From contig JANVFP010000013.1 in assembly GCA_027919835.1 (NCBI GenBank), forward strand, positions 682,001 to 746,000: DNA of 64,000 nt. Direction: 5' to 3'. Below the pieces are notes generated by a model. It was given only the letters and a program-made list of their open reading frames with translations. It made no database searches and was not told the origin of the DNA. Position 1 is the first letter of the stretch, and each line of letters starts with the position of its first letter. The translations under genes were made by a program, and so were the position numbers. The DNA comes from Lentinula raphanica. Taxonomy: Eukaryota; Basidiomycota; Agaricomycetes; Agaricales; Omphalotaceae. This document shows, one piece after another, positions 1-10,508 of this stretch.

Positions 1-413
1 CGTCCATAGCTGCGTCTACTGCTTCGTAGATTTTGTCTGCTTCCTCATCGTCCTGTTCATATGCAGTTCCCGCGAAAAGACCGTATTCATTATCTGGGTC
101 TTGAAACTGTTCCGGATCGACTTCTGTGTCTTCACCTCGTCTAGCCTGAGCTTCACTGGATTATGGCTACATCAGTTGGGAGCATGTAGGTAGTAGTGGT
201 GATTGCGCACGCTATGACTTCTGCTGAGGGACCCTCTCGGGCGGGACCGATATCCGATCGAGTGGTGAAACCAGAAGCACTGAGAGAGATAGATGTCAGA
301 TGAGGACGGTCTCAAGAACAAAACAGCACTAACCCACGACCGAGACCAGCGACATAAGATGCTGGTGCTGGCATTGACAAGAATGCCAGCTTATTTGGCT
401 TGTTGGATGCCAT
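1..413 (-). CDS. PRP6: Pre-mRNA splicing factor Prp6 (PRPF6), N-terminal part, runs off the left edge
   Basis: Prp6 is a tetratricopeptide/HAT-repeat protein of the U4/U6.U5 tri-snRNP; only the first exons are in the window. The start is ATG at 413. Exon 1 (413-334) encodes MASNKPNKLAFLSMPAPASY and then VAGLGRG. Exon 2 (279-219) encodes ASGFTTRSDIGPAREGPSAE, and exon 3 begins at 145. The segments AGLGRGASGFTTRSDIGPAR and, near the edge, YGLFAGTAYEQDDEEAD then KIYEAVDAAMD are the conserved PRP1/Prp6 N-terminal block (known in the human protein as the stretch before its helical repeats). Introns are 333-280 and 218-146, with usable GT/AG ends and a frame that stays open. The exons are too short to appear as long reading frames. 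It diverges from KRE33 with only 130 bp between start codons. Confidence 0.9.
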
Positions 414-543
414 TGTTGCAGAATGACAAAGTCAAGAGTTGAAAAAGGCTGGTGGTGGAAAGCGACAAGTTCCAATTACTGTGGGAAAATTGGAAATCTA
501 TTCAAATTTGACCGGCGGCAAAATTTTCGACTCTTCCTCCTTG
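414..543. promoter_or_regulatory. Shared divergent promoter PRP6 / KRE33
   Basis: These 130 bp separate the start codons of two oppositely transcribed housekeeping genes, a splicing factor and a ribosome-biogenesis acetyltransferase. The region must hold both 5' leaders and both core promoters. I see no clear TATA box. The sharing is inferred from spacing only. Confidence 0.5.
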
Positions 544-3500
544 ATGCGCAAACAACTTGACCCTCGGATTCCTATCCTCGTTCAAAACAATGTTACTAAA
601 AACCATCGCTCATTTATTGTGCTCGTAGGAGACAAAGGCAGAGATCAGATCGTCAACTTGCACTTTTTGCTTTCTCAAGCGAGAGTCAGTGCTCGACCTT
701 CCGTCTTATGGTGCTACAAGAAAGATTTGGGTTTTACTACGTGAATCAAATATCCTATCCAAAACATCATCTCATCGCTAACATACACATAACAGACATC
801 GTAAAAAACGAGAAGCCAAGATCAAACGGGATGTCAAACGCGGAATTCGCGAACCTAATGACCAAGATCCATTCGAAATCTTCGTCACTGTCACCGACAT
901 TCGCTACACATACTACAAGGAGTCTCACAAAATCCTAGGCCACACATATGGCATGCTCGTTTTGCAGGACTTTGAAGCTCTCACTCCGAATCTCCTCGCG
1001 AGAACTGTGGAAACTGTAGAAGGAGGAGGGCTGATCGTCCTACTGTTGAAGAGTATGAGCAGTCTGAGGCAACTGTATACTATGACCATGGATGTTCATT
1101 CCAGATACAGGACAGAATCCAGTGGTGAAGTCAAACCACGGTTCAATGAAAGATTCATCCTTTCTCTTGCTGCATGTCCGGACTGTCTGTTCCTCGACGA
1201 TGAACTGAATGTGCTTCCCTTGTCAAAAGGGAAAGATATAGAGCCACTACCGGAGCAGAACGGAAAAGGGACAAATAAAAGTAAAGAGGACGCAGAACTT
1301 AAAGAACTCGAAAGCTCCCTAGAAGGTACCGTTCCCGCAGGCCCCTTGGTCGCTTTGGCAAAAACCACAGATCAAGCACGAGCATTACTCACATTCGTCA
1401 ACACTTTGATCTCAACCCCCGATCCCTCGTCTTCTTCAAATCCCTCCTCCTCCTCTTCACTTTCCTCAGCCCTTAACACTACAACGACACTACTCGCCGC
1501 CCGAGGTCGAGGTAAATCCTCCGCACTAGGTCTCGCATTAGCCGCAGCCGTGCACGCAGGATACGCCAACATATTCGTCACCTCTCCAGCTCCGGACAAT
1601 CTACAAACCGCGTGGGAGTTCTTATTCAAGGGTCTCGATGCACTTGGTTGGGAAGAGCATCTAGATTATGATATTCTCCAGGCCGCGCACGATCTTCCAT
1701 CGTTTGGCAACGGTGCGGACGAAACCGCAGAAGCTGCTCCAGGATCGAGCAAAGGCGACGGAGGAAAGAAACCTATCGTCCGAGTGAACATCTTCCGTAA
1801 TCCCACTCATCGGCAGACAATTCAATACATCGATCCTCGCGATGCTCATGTTCTCGGTCAAGCGGAGCTTCTCATCATCGACGAAGCCGCCGCTATCCCA
1901 CTTCCTGTCGTACGCAACCTACTTGGTCCGGCGATGGCTAAAGGTGGAGCCTCTGCCGGTGGTTATGCTGTTTGGCTAGCAAGTACTGTGAATGGATACG
2001 AAGGGACAGGAAGGAGTCTGAGTCTGAAGTTAATTCAGCAGCTTAGGGAGAACTCAAGTTCTGGCCCACCATCGAAGGAGAACAGCGGAAGTTCTAAAAG
2101 TGGGAATCGGACGTTGAACGAAGTTAAACTTTCTACTCCCATTCGATATGCACCTGGTGATGAGATTGAGAAATGGCTGAATACCTTGCTTTGTCTGGAC
2201 GTCTCTTCATCGTCATCATCTGGTCAGCGCTTTATTTGTCTCCAACAATACCTTGGTACTAACAGTGTTTGTTGTAGCACCATCACCCTTCTCTTCCCTC
2301 CCCCATCCATCCCTATGCACACTATACCACATCAATCGCGACACCCTCTTTTCCTTCCATCCCGCATCCGAAGCATTCCTCCAGCGTATCATGTCGCTCT
2401 ACGTGGCAAGCCACTATAAAAACCAGCCGAACGACCTCCAACTCATGAGCGATGCCCCTGGCCACGAGCTTTTCGTCCTTCTTCCACCTCTAAACGAAAA
2501 CAAAGAAGAAGCAGACGTCCTGCCGCATCCACTTGCAGTAGTCCAAGTCGCTTTTGAGGGTCGTATCTCCCGGGATTCTATCCTATCGTCTTTATCACGA
2601 GGGTTACGCGCTGGCGGAGATTTGATACCGTGGCTTATAACGCAACAATATCAAGAAACGAAGTTTGCAGAGTTGAGTGGAGGACGGGTCGTGCGAGTCG
2701 CTGTTGGTGAAGGTATTGGTAGTGTGAGTATCGCCAACGTGTTATGTTGTTTTTTCATGTCTGATTCTGTACAGATGGGCTACGGAAGTCGTGCGATCAA
2801 CTGCCTCAATGAGTATTACAGTGGGGACTATTTCAATCTAGACGAACCAGAGACTGAAAGCGATGCAAATACTGATAACCGCCGTGAGAGACGGGATGCA
2901 GATGGCAATGTAGATGAAATGCTCGACTGACCTTGCTTCGTACTGATTCCTTTTTTTTTCTCAGAGTAAATCGACACTACACACAGAAAAAATCACCGTC
3001 CGCGCCCCGACAGCTATGCCCCCGCTTCTACAACGTTTATCCGAAAGGCGTCCAGAAAAGCTAGACTACCTCGGTGTCTCCTACGGTCTGACAGGAAATC
3101 TACTAAGGTTCGTCAATCCAACTGTCTTGAGCGTGTGACAAATATACATACGACTCACACTCTTCAGATTCTGGAAACGTCTTTCTTTTGTGCCTTTGTA
3201 TATCCGCCACACACCGAGTGATCTTACAGGAGAACACACATGTGTCATGGTCCGTGGGTTGAACAGCTCAACGGACACTGAGATGGAGTGGCTGGGTGAA
3301 TTCGCTGCAGGTGAATATTGATTGATTCATACTCCCGACTGGAATTGATGCCAATCATCCTCCTCGTAGATTTCCGCACTCGGCTTTTAACTCTTCTATC
3401 GTTTCCCAAATTCCGTGATTTCGGGAGTGTACTGGGTCTTAGTATACTCGAAGCCATCAGCAATAACTCTAGTGTCAAAGCTGTTGATGCTCGAGAGATG

Positions 3501-4479
3501 CAGGGAGGAGCGAAGGGTACGGTATCTTCTCTCGAAATAACTGCTTTAAATCATCCTCGTTTCTTCTATGCAGCATTAACTCCAGCACTTTTGCCCTCGT
3601 TATTGACGCCGTTCGACCTCAAGCGGTTAGAGTCTTATGGAAACAATCAATTAGACTATCACGTCATCCTGGACCTACTCCCTGTTGTCGCAACACTCTT
3701 TTTCCAACGTAGACTGAACCAGACCAAATCCCACGAAGGATCAGGTGAAGTGAAGACTCTCAATCTGAGCGCAGTTCAAAGTGCAATCTTACTCGGAATG
3801 GGTCTTCAGCGCAAGAGTGTTGAGGAAATAGAGGTATGTATGAATAATTTCGCCTTGTATTTAGTATCTTCGCCTTCTCTGAACATCTCCATCATAGACC
3901 GAACTATCACTCCCTGTGTCCCAAATCCTTGCGATGTTGGTCAAACTGATCCTTAAAATCGGCAAGCGTCTCATAGAAATTCAGAAGGAAGGCATAACGC
4001 AGAGTATGCCTGATCGTTCAGCGGGTGCAGCATCGTCTTCGACAGATAGACTCGTCCCTCAAAATATCTCAGCAACCGTGGAAGCGGAGCTAGAAGAAGC
4101 AGGTGCAGAAGAGAAGGAAGCCATGAAGAAACGGGAACGGCAAAGGGAGATGATTGATTCATTGGATCTCAGAAAGTAAGTGGAAATTTGAGCATTGTCA
4201 GTATCTTCCTTTCCTTGTTCCACTTCGACGTCGACATCCTTATCCTGTTCTCATCTTCGAATCCTTAGATACGCAATCGATAACGCGTCAATGGACTGGT
4301 CTGCCGCTGAAACACAGGTAGCCAAAATAGCTGCGAATGCAGGGAAAAAATCTTTGCAAACTGTTGTCAGCGTCAAAACTCTAGTAACTAATTCTGGGAA
4401 GAGAAAGGCAGATGATGACGACCACGGAGGAGCGGCGGTGAAGAAACCGACCCGTAGGGGAAAGAAGGCGAAACGGTGA
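544..4479 (+). CDS. KRE33: RNA cytidine acetyltransferase (NAT10/Kre33 family)
   Basis: The product acetylates cytidines of 18S rRNA and, in known relatives, some tRNAs, and is needed for small-subunit assembly in the nucleolus. The start is the first ATG of a frame beginning MRKQLDPRIPILVQNN, which matches the family start. The order is: N-terminal block (VGDKGRDQIVNLHFLLSQAR), LGHTYGMLVLQDFEALTPNL, a helicase-like core with Walker A-like GRGKSSALGLALAAA and Walker B-like LLIIDEAAAIPLP, the GNAT block (MGYGSRAINCLNEYYSGDYF, LDYLGVSYGLTGNLLRFWKR), and a basic C-tail ending RRGKKAKR. Nine exons: 544-740, 796-2222, 2278-2723, 2775-2909, 2965-3107, 3168-3310, 3370-3833, 3898-4175, 4269-4479. All junctions keep frame. 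The 2910 donor is the least certain; without it a stop follows at once. Low-complexity Ser runs lie in the ATPase part. Confidence 0.95.
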
Positions 4480-5155
4480 ATATTATCCTCGTTCAGTGTT
4501 GACAGTCACGATACATATAATGTGAGTCGATGATTCTTTGAATGACATGATGCATCTGAGTATCATTGGCTTCTGTATAGTACAGTAAGTCCTTGGTAAG
4601 TCCTAGTACTAAGTCCCGGTCGATGAATCAGATCTTTCGCAACTGCCTTGGAATAGAACGAGGATGTGCAAGAAGTTCTATATGTGACAAATCCACATAG
4701 ATGACAGACATAAGTATTGAGTGGTCGAAACTGAGCATTTTTATGAATATCGACATCGGGTGTTGTTGAATGTACTTCTCAACGTACTTGTACATGATGG
4801 TGCCAGAAATATTTCACTAAGAAGCAAGTTAAGTATATCATCATGGAAAGGTATCATCATGGAAAGGGAAAAAAATCAGACACCACGGGTCTTGAATGAA
4901 GATTGGCAGAATCGGGGACATCATGTCGGTAGCGATCGTTGCGGTTCGAGTTATTCTAGCCTGTTATTCTGTATTTTCTCTTTCGCATTTTGATAACACG
5001 AATGATGCAATGCCCAGAACTAGAAGCTGACAGTGCATTCGCAAAAATTCGAGGGAAAATATCTATTGTACAAAATGCAGTATACTTGTAGCAAACCCAA
5101 ATCGAGTGGGCAAGCCAATCTCTAGAAAGACGTTGTCGATTTGATCAATCATAGT
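4480..5155. other. Intergenic, no gene seen
   Basis: This AT-rich spacer holds the 3' ends of KRE33 (left) and of the small dsRNA-binding gene (right). Open frames here show no family similarity and no credible splicing. The only structure I see is a short direct duplication (two tandem copies of about 15 bp, each containing ATCATCATGGAAAGG or close to it) at about 4838-4868. Confidence 0.6.
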
Positions 5156-5518
5156 TCAATTGATGTCGAAGTTGCGCTCTTCGAGCAGTCTGAGGGCTTG
5201 TTGTGCCGCCCGATCTTTAGCAATCTTCTGAGTGCGACCTAGACCATGTCCATACTCCTCATTGTTGACTGCGTCAAACATTAGTCAGTTTCTAGGCTAT
5301 GGTGCTGAGATGTACCAGAAGCTCACTGTAAACGCGTATACTCCAAGTTTCATCATGCGCAGGCCCTTGTCGTTCAGGTTCGCCATAGTGTAGCATGTGG
5401 CGAAACCCCCCTGCCTGGGCCGCATTGTTGAGTGTGACGACGTTTTCGTTTTCTGCCGGGAGGGGAGGGAGGGGAGCATGAACAAACAGTAGGGAGTACG
5501 GTATGATCACTCACCCAT
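5156..5518 (-). CDS. Very small protein made of one double-stranded RNA-binding domain
   Basis: Three exons (5518-5515, 5452-5327, 5268-5156) join to 80 codons plus stop in one frame. Nearly the whole product is a dsRNA-binding motif: helix 1 with VVTLNNAAQAGGF, strand segment LHYGEPERQGPAHDETWSIR, then GHGLGRTQKIAKDRAAQQAL with the usual G-x-G-x-(S/T)-x-K-x-AK-x-x-AA-x-x-AL signature. The lysines that contact the RNA phosphates are expected at QK and AK. The first exon contributes only ATGG, so the start rests on splice logic: a GTGAGT donor follows directly. A start further upstream through another exon is possible. Single-domain proteins of this type may modulate RNAi or editing-like enzymes, but no role can be read from the context. 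Confidence 0.7.
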
Positions 5519-8052
5519 GTTCAATGAAGTAGGAATCGATGCCTCTGTTGAGGGTCGAGAAGAAACTCATCTTGCTTTTAAGGAGAGAAATGAAAGGTAG
5601 CAACTACCTAGACGCTCTAAGTGGTAAATCACATAGGTGGATTCTTCATCTTGCTGAAAGAGGAAGAGAAAACCCGGAGATACGTATGAAAGAAACGAGC
5701 GCGAGAGTGCGGTTACTTGCACATATTCGTTGAAATGAGGCGTGATGATCTCAGCTCGATCCACCCCCAAGAATCACCCCCAAGGACGTGTATATTTGCC
5801 CCTCGACCAAATTGCCGGGTCTTAGGCAAAGAGTGTCTGTTGAGATTTTTAGAAAGGATTTCTCCAGTATAGTCCAGTATAAAAAACAGAGTCGAACAAG
5901 ACGGACCTGATATCGTTGAAGAAGAGTAAGTAAGTGGATGAAATCAAGCGCCAGTTTGCTTAGTGCCAACTATGGCCCATACCAGCAAACAGAGAACCAT
6001 CTACAGGCCTGAGGCTGAGCGCCAACTCCTCTATCGGAATTAATCAGTTCCAAGCACAGAATCCAGGTAAAAACCGCAGCAACGGAACCGTCAAACCAGG
6101 GGCCTCTTGTCAAGCTTGCAAGCATAGTGGACGTTTAGATGCCAATGAACTAATTCTTTGCTGGTATGGTTGGTAGTCCGAGATTTGCCGGAAACTTCAG
6201 TTCACTCGATGAAGATATGGAGCGTACCATCCTTGTGACGAGATGCAGATAAACGCGCGAGGTGTATATTTCTTACTAGTCGAACTTTTGTTAACTGAAG
6301 CATCCGTTAGTAATGGATAATTGGGAGTTGAATAAACTAGACCGGGTATTCATGTGGCACACGGTCCCCAGAGACATAACCTATGTTCCACCCCTTTGAG
6401 AACAAAGTTCTACTAACCTGTCCTTATGTATATGTAGGATCGGGTCGATACAATGCACGGATTCGTGCAGTCCTTGACAATGTCCAAGGTCTTTGCCCGG
6501 TGTATCGAATGATATCCGTCTGACAGAGCTGTGACGTACCTTATATCGATTGCAACAACAAATTCCAAGCTCTGTACTACGTGCTCTTACGCACCATGCG
6601 CCTAACCACTTGTCCAAGCAAGATTTAGCGAAGACAGAAAGATGAACGATAAGTTGAACACGGAACTGATGGGGAAAGAGAACAGAAAGAGAACTTCCAA
6701 ACTTAGCCTTTGAGCCTCTTGGTTGAACACCGAAGACCTTTTGGGTAAATGTGTAACTTGAACGTTGGGTATTCTGAGGGAAAGGAGGCTACATTCAAGA
6801 TGTGGGACAACATATACCCTCACCACCGGAAAGCACGACAAGCATCTCTCCGGGGACATGTATAAACTGAGTTCAACATTGCGACAACTCCGGATTGAGA
6901 TTTTACGACCAAAGGTTTGACGAACGATGGAGGATATCGGAAAAGTTCAATGGCGCTTACTAAAAAGGCGCCCAATAAAATTGACCGTCATGGTCACACG
7001 AGTCGGTGCAATAATAAACCGTGAAACCCGTCGAGAAATGTTCTCAACCATCGATCTTCTACATTTTTGCGCCCCATGCATGTGCATTTCTTCAATAAGC
7101 CTTCTTATCTAGGAAGATCGCATAGATCAATATTAGTCAAGTATTTCAAACTTGCCAGTGCAAGTTGAAACTCTACGGCAAGCTGACAGGAAACAGGATG
7201 GAGACTTCCGCGAAACCTCTACTGCCTACAGCCTTTTCCCTTAATAATTTTAAGAAGTTTCTATGAGAAATGAAAGCTCCTTAATCGCATTGGATCTGGG
7301 TACCCGCAGAATTGCTCCTTCGGGTGTTCAGACACTAGCCTTGACATCCCAACATGCAGAAAAGTTGTTCACCCGGAGATCGCCTGGGCAGAAAATATCG
7401 GACTTTTGATGTTAAGGAGGGTAAAGCCCAATCAAGAGTTGAAAATAAAGATCTGTCTCTGAGCTAAATTGGCAGACGTACTGGACTGTAGTACGTATAG
7501 CCGAGATAATAACTCAGACCCCTTGTGAGTCTTTCTGTAGCGGCCTGAGTACTAATACGAAGACCGTTCTCCTGTCAACCAACATAACCAACATAGTCAA
7601 CATACAGTGAGTAAATATAACTGAGAAATCCGGAAATCAATGAAGATTTTACCTCCATTAGGAAACTATATTTCCTTATTAGGCTCACCACATTGTCATA
7701 GACAGCGTCTCAAAACTGGTATTGCAAAAATTCTACACGTAACCATGTAGGTATGTAAGTAGTAAGAGTCCCTTTCTACAGATTTACCAAACCCATGCTC
7801 TTGATGAGACCTCTGACAGCAAGGGTGCCATATCCTCAACCGGTGGTTATCCAGCTGTTGTTGTGAAGATGTCTTCGGATAGTGGAATACCAAGAAAACA
7901 TACAAAGCTAGGGGAAAGCACCGACCGAGGAGGTTGTGAATGGAAGCGGCATTAGTAGATGAACAATGTAGGTACAAGAATGCAAGTAGCTGCATCTGTA
8001 GAGGCAGTGTCAAAACTGGCCTTAGCAGAATGTCGCCAAAGAAAAATCAGAT
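5519..8052. other. Gene-poor 2.5 kb stretch, nothing recognised
   Basis: Both strands contain only short, scattered open frames with unconserved-looking translations and no splice-connected coding blocks. I find no terminal repeats, tRNA, or similarity to the repeated units elsewhere in the window. It may be decayed mobile DNA or long regulatory sequence between two outward 3'/5' regions; this cannot be decided by eye. Confidence 0.5.
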
Positions 8053-9942
8053 CTATAGTATGGCTACAAAAGCAGCAAGAGTGGCCAATGATAATGTGGC
8101 ATATAATGTGTAGGTGATATGCTGAGGGGAGGCTCCATTTGAACTGGAGGCAGCAGAGGAAGTGCCATTCTTGGATTTAGCGTCGCCACTTCCGTCACCA
8201 TCAGTATCGATTCCTCCATCGCTGGTCCCATTGAGGACGGGGAATGATGCGTTGAGGTTGCTTTCGACATACATGTTGGTATAAGGAATTCCATTGCATT
8301 GTCCGATAGGCTCCAACTGCGAAAGACTTCAGAGCATGCAACAGCAATCAGAAACGGAGACAACATACAGTGAATGGAGGATTATGGCTCATTGCAGCAG
8401 GGAGGGTATATCCGATTGCCATGTCTACCGTCTGTTCATAGAGGTCATGTTCTAGAACAATGAATCTGAAAATCGCCTTTAAATGAGATACACTGTTCAA
8501 GACGACGCAAACTTACCCGTCGTCAAGTGTGGAAGCATTGCCTAAGATACCCTCAAACTGACTGAAAGATGCCTCCGATGTGACTACGCCACCAGGTATC
8601 TCCCAATCTATATGTAAATTGAGCACTGTACTTGCGTTGTAAAAAACTGGACCATACCAAATGTATCAAAGGAAACACCAGAAGGAGTACGAGTCCAGAT
8701 GATGGGAATCATACCCATAGCTAATGAAATAGCACGCACACGGTCGTCAATATCGCCGTAAGGGGGACGCATAGTCGTCGGGGTGGCACCGATGATAGTC
8801 TTGATAGCCTTCCGAGTCCATCCGAGTTCAGCCACAATTTGTGCATTGGTGAGAGTTGTTAGATGCTACGTATCGAAGGTTCAACAACGCCTAGAAGTAA
8901 GTAACCAGGAATGACGAACAGGGTGTGACCATGTGTGCACGGCAATTTCGTGTCCGGACATGTACTCGTCTCTAAGAACATTGGGGTTCTCAATGCAACG
9001 CGACCCAACATCAAAGAAAGTGGCTTTGATAGCCTTCTCGCTTAAGAAATGGAGAAGTTTCGTGGCTGATGGATGGGTGAGTAGACTGAGAAATTGCAAA
9101 AAAAACGATCTTACTGTAGAAAGCGGGTCCATCGTCGAAACTATGCTAATGTCAGCTCAGCGGGTAGGAGAACAGTGAGACAACTGTACCTTGTACCCCA
9201 AGTCATGGGCTTTCCTGGACAGACAGTAATGTCAGTGTCCCTGGTCCAACCGCCACAAGTCCACCATCCACGTGCGGAAGCGTTGGCAGCATTCGCGGAA
9301 TCACTGACACAAGTACCATCCACGGTCGGGCTAAGGTCAGGGATATCCCAACCATCCAACTCCTTCAACCATTCCTGTACCTCCGAGGAACCTGGTTGAA
9401 TATGATGAATAAGCAGAGCAGAAGCCATGTAATCATATTAAAGCATACTAGTATCAGGAATTTTGTCTTGGGCGGGCCAGTCGGCAGCGACGAAAACGAC
9501 TAACGTTGGGACATGTTGAGATCCTTACCACAGAAGTCAATATGAAAAACGACTTACAAGCACTGGGGAGAGGACTTGCCCCTGAGAAGTAGGTGGGAGT
9601 AGCACCGGGAGAATAGGTTGTAGTAACGGCTTGAGTGACCTCACTAGGCATGCCAGAGCTGATTTGGGACAAGGGCGGGAAGCTGGTACCCCAAGTGGCG
9701 GAGGCAGGAACAGCAGCAGATGTTGTAGAGCCTGTAGCTGTTCCAGTGCTGGTCCCAGTGCTAGTCCCAGTAGCAGAGGCTGAGACAGCAGAGGAGCCAG
9801 TAGAAGAGGAGATGCTGCTGGCAGCTACCGTCGCGGACGTAGCAGTCGAGGAGGTCGTTTGGCGCTTTAGGTGAAGATGATTAAGTTTAGAAGCATTAGC
9901 GGCAGCGACAGCCAAAAGAACGGAAAGAGTTTGAAGCTTCAT
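8053..9942 (-). CDS. Chitin deacetylase (carbohydrate esterase family 4), secreted and GPI-anchored
   Basis: The enzyme removes acetyl groups from chitin in the wall, giving chitosan. The start ATG at 9942 opens a signal peptide (MKLQTLSVLLAVAAANAS), followed by a Ser/Thr-rich linker and the segment RGWWTCGGWTRDTDI typical of basidiomycete members. NodB motifs are in order: TSFDDGP (metal-binding Asp), HTWSHP (metal-binding His pair), RPPYGDIDDRVRA, and IVLEHDL. The tail is a Gly/Asp/Ser stretch and a hydrophobic end LYATLSLATLAAFVAIL, which fits a GPI signal. About eight short introns are needed; junctions such as TWGT|SFDDGP, YT|TKLLHFL and DTFG|DWEIPGG restore family sequence. The stop is TAG at 8055-8053. 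It lies tail-to-tail with nothing close by. Confidence 0.93.
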
Positions 9943-10508
9943 GATGAACGTCGAGTGTAAAGAATGACAGCGCGAAGCGCGACTAGTTGGAAAATTTCGA
10001 GGTTGATGAGGAGCGCAAAGAAGAAAAACAAGAGTGGGACATACCCAAATTAGTAGTTGTAGACGTTTCCCAGGCCCGTCAATCTGTATGTAATAGACTC
10101 TACACATTATGTAATATACGTTTACCTTTCCGACAGCAACGCGTGCCCTGTTTTTGAATTTCGATTTCCGATTCGGCTTCAGCCGTCCGTCTTCCTTCAA
10201 GAATCAGCAGCCTTGCCAGCTCTTGCCGGGATGAAGATATCTTACAGATACACGTCTCGATAATCATACAGATGCGTAAAGATGTATGTATATGCTGAGT
10301 GAAAGCTGATAACAGAGACACAACAGGGGAAAATGGCTACGAAAATTACAGACAGCCTTTCGAGGGCTATTTAAAAAAGTGGGAGGAATGATGCACAGAA
10401 AAATAACATAACACAGATGAAGTTGTGATGGGTTGAACAATCAAGGGAATCAACGTGAAGCGAAAGAAAATGCAGAACTAGAATTGGCAGCAGACGGTGT
10501 GCTTTGGG
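9943..10508. other. Intergenic between chitin deacetylase and Rho GEF
   Basis: This holds the promoter of the chitin deacetylase (transcribed leftward) and the 3' end of the Rho GEF. Open frames extending upstream of the deacetylase ATG do not resemble protein families. No further gene is seen. Confidence 0.55.

Noticed and set aside
1096..1629. Minus-strand frames opposite KRE33
   Set aside because: Antisense shadows of a strongly conserved coding region.
6381..6859. Two adjacent minus-strand frames in the gene-poor stretch
   Set aside because: No family similarity and no donor/acceptor pair linking them into one product; length expected by chance.
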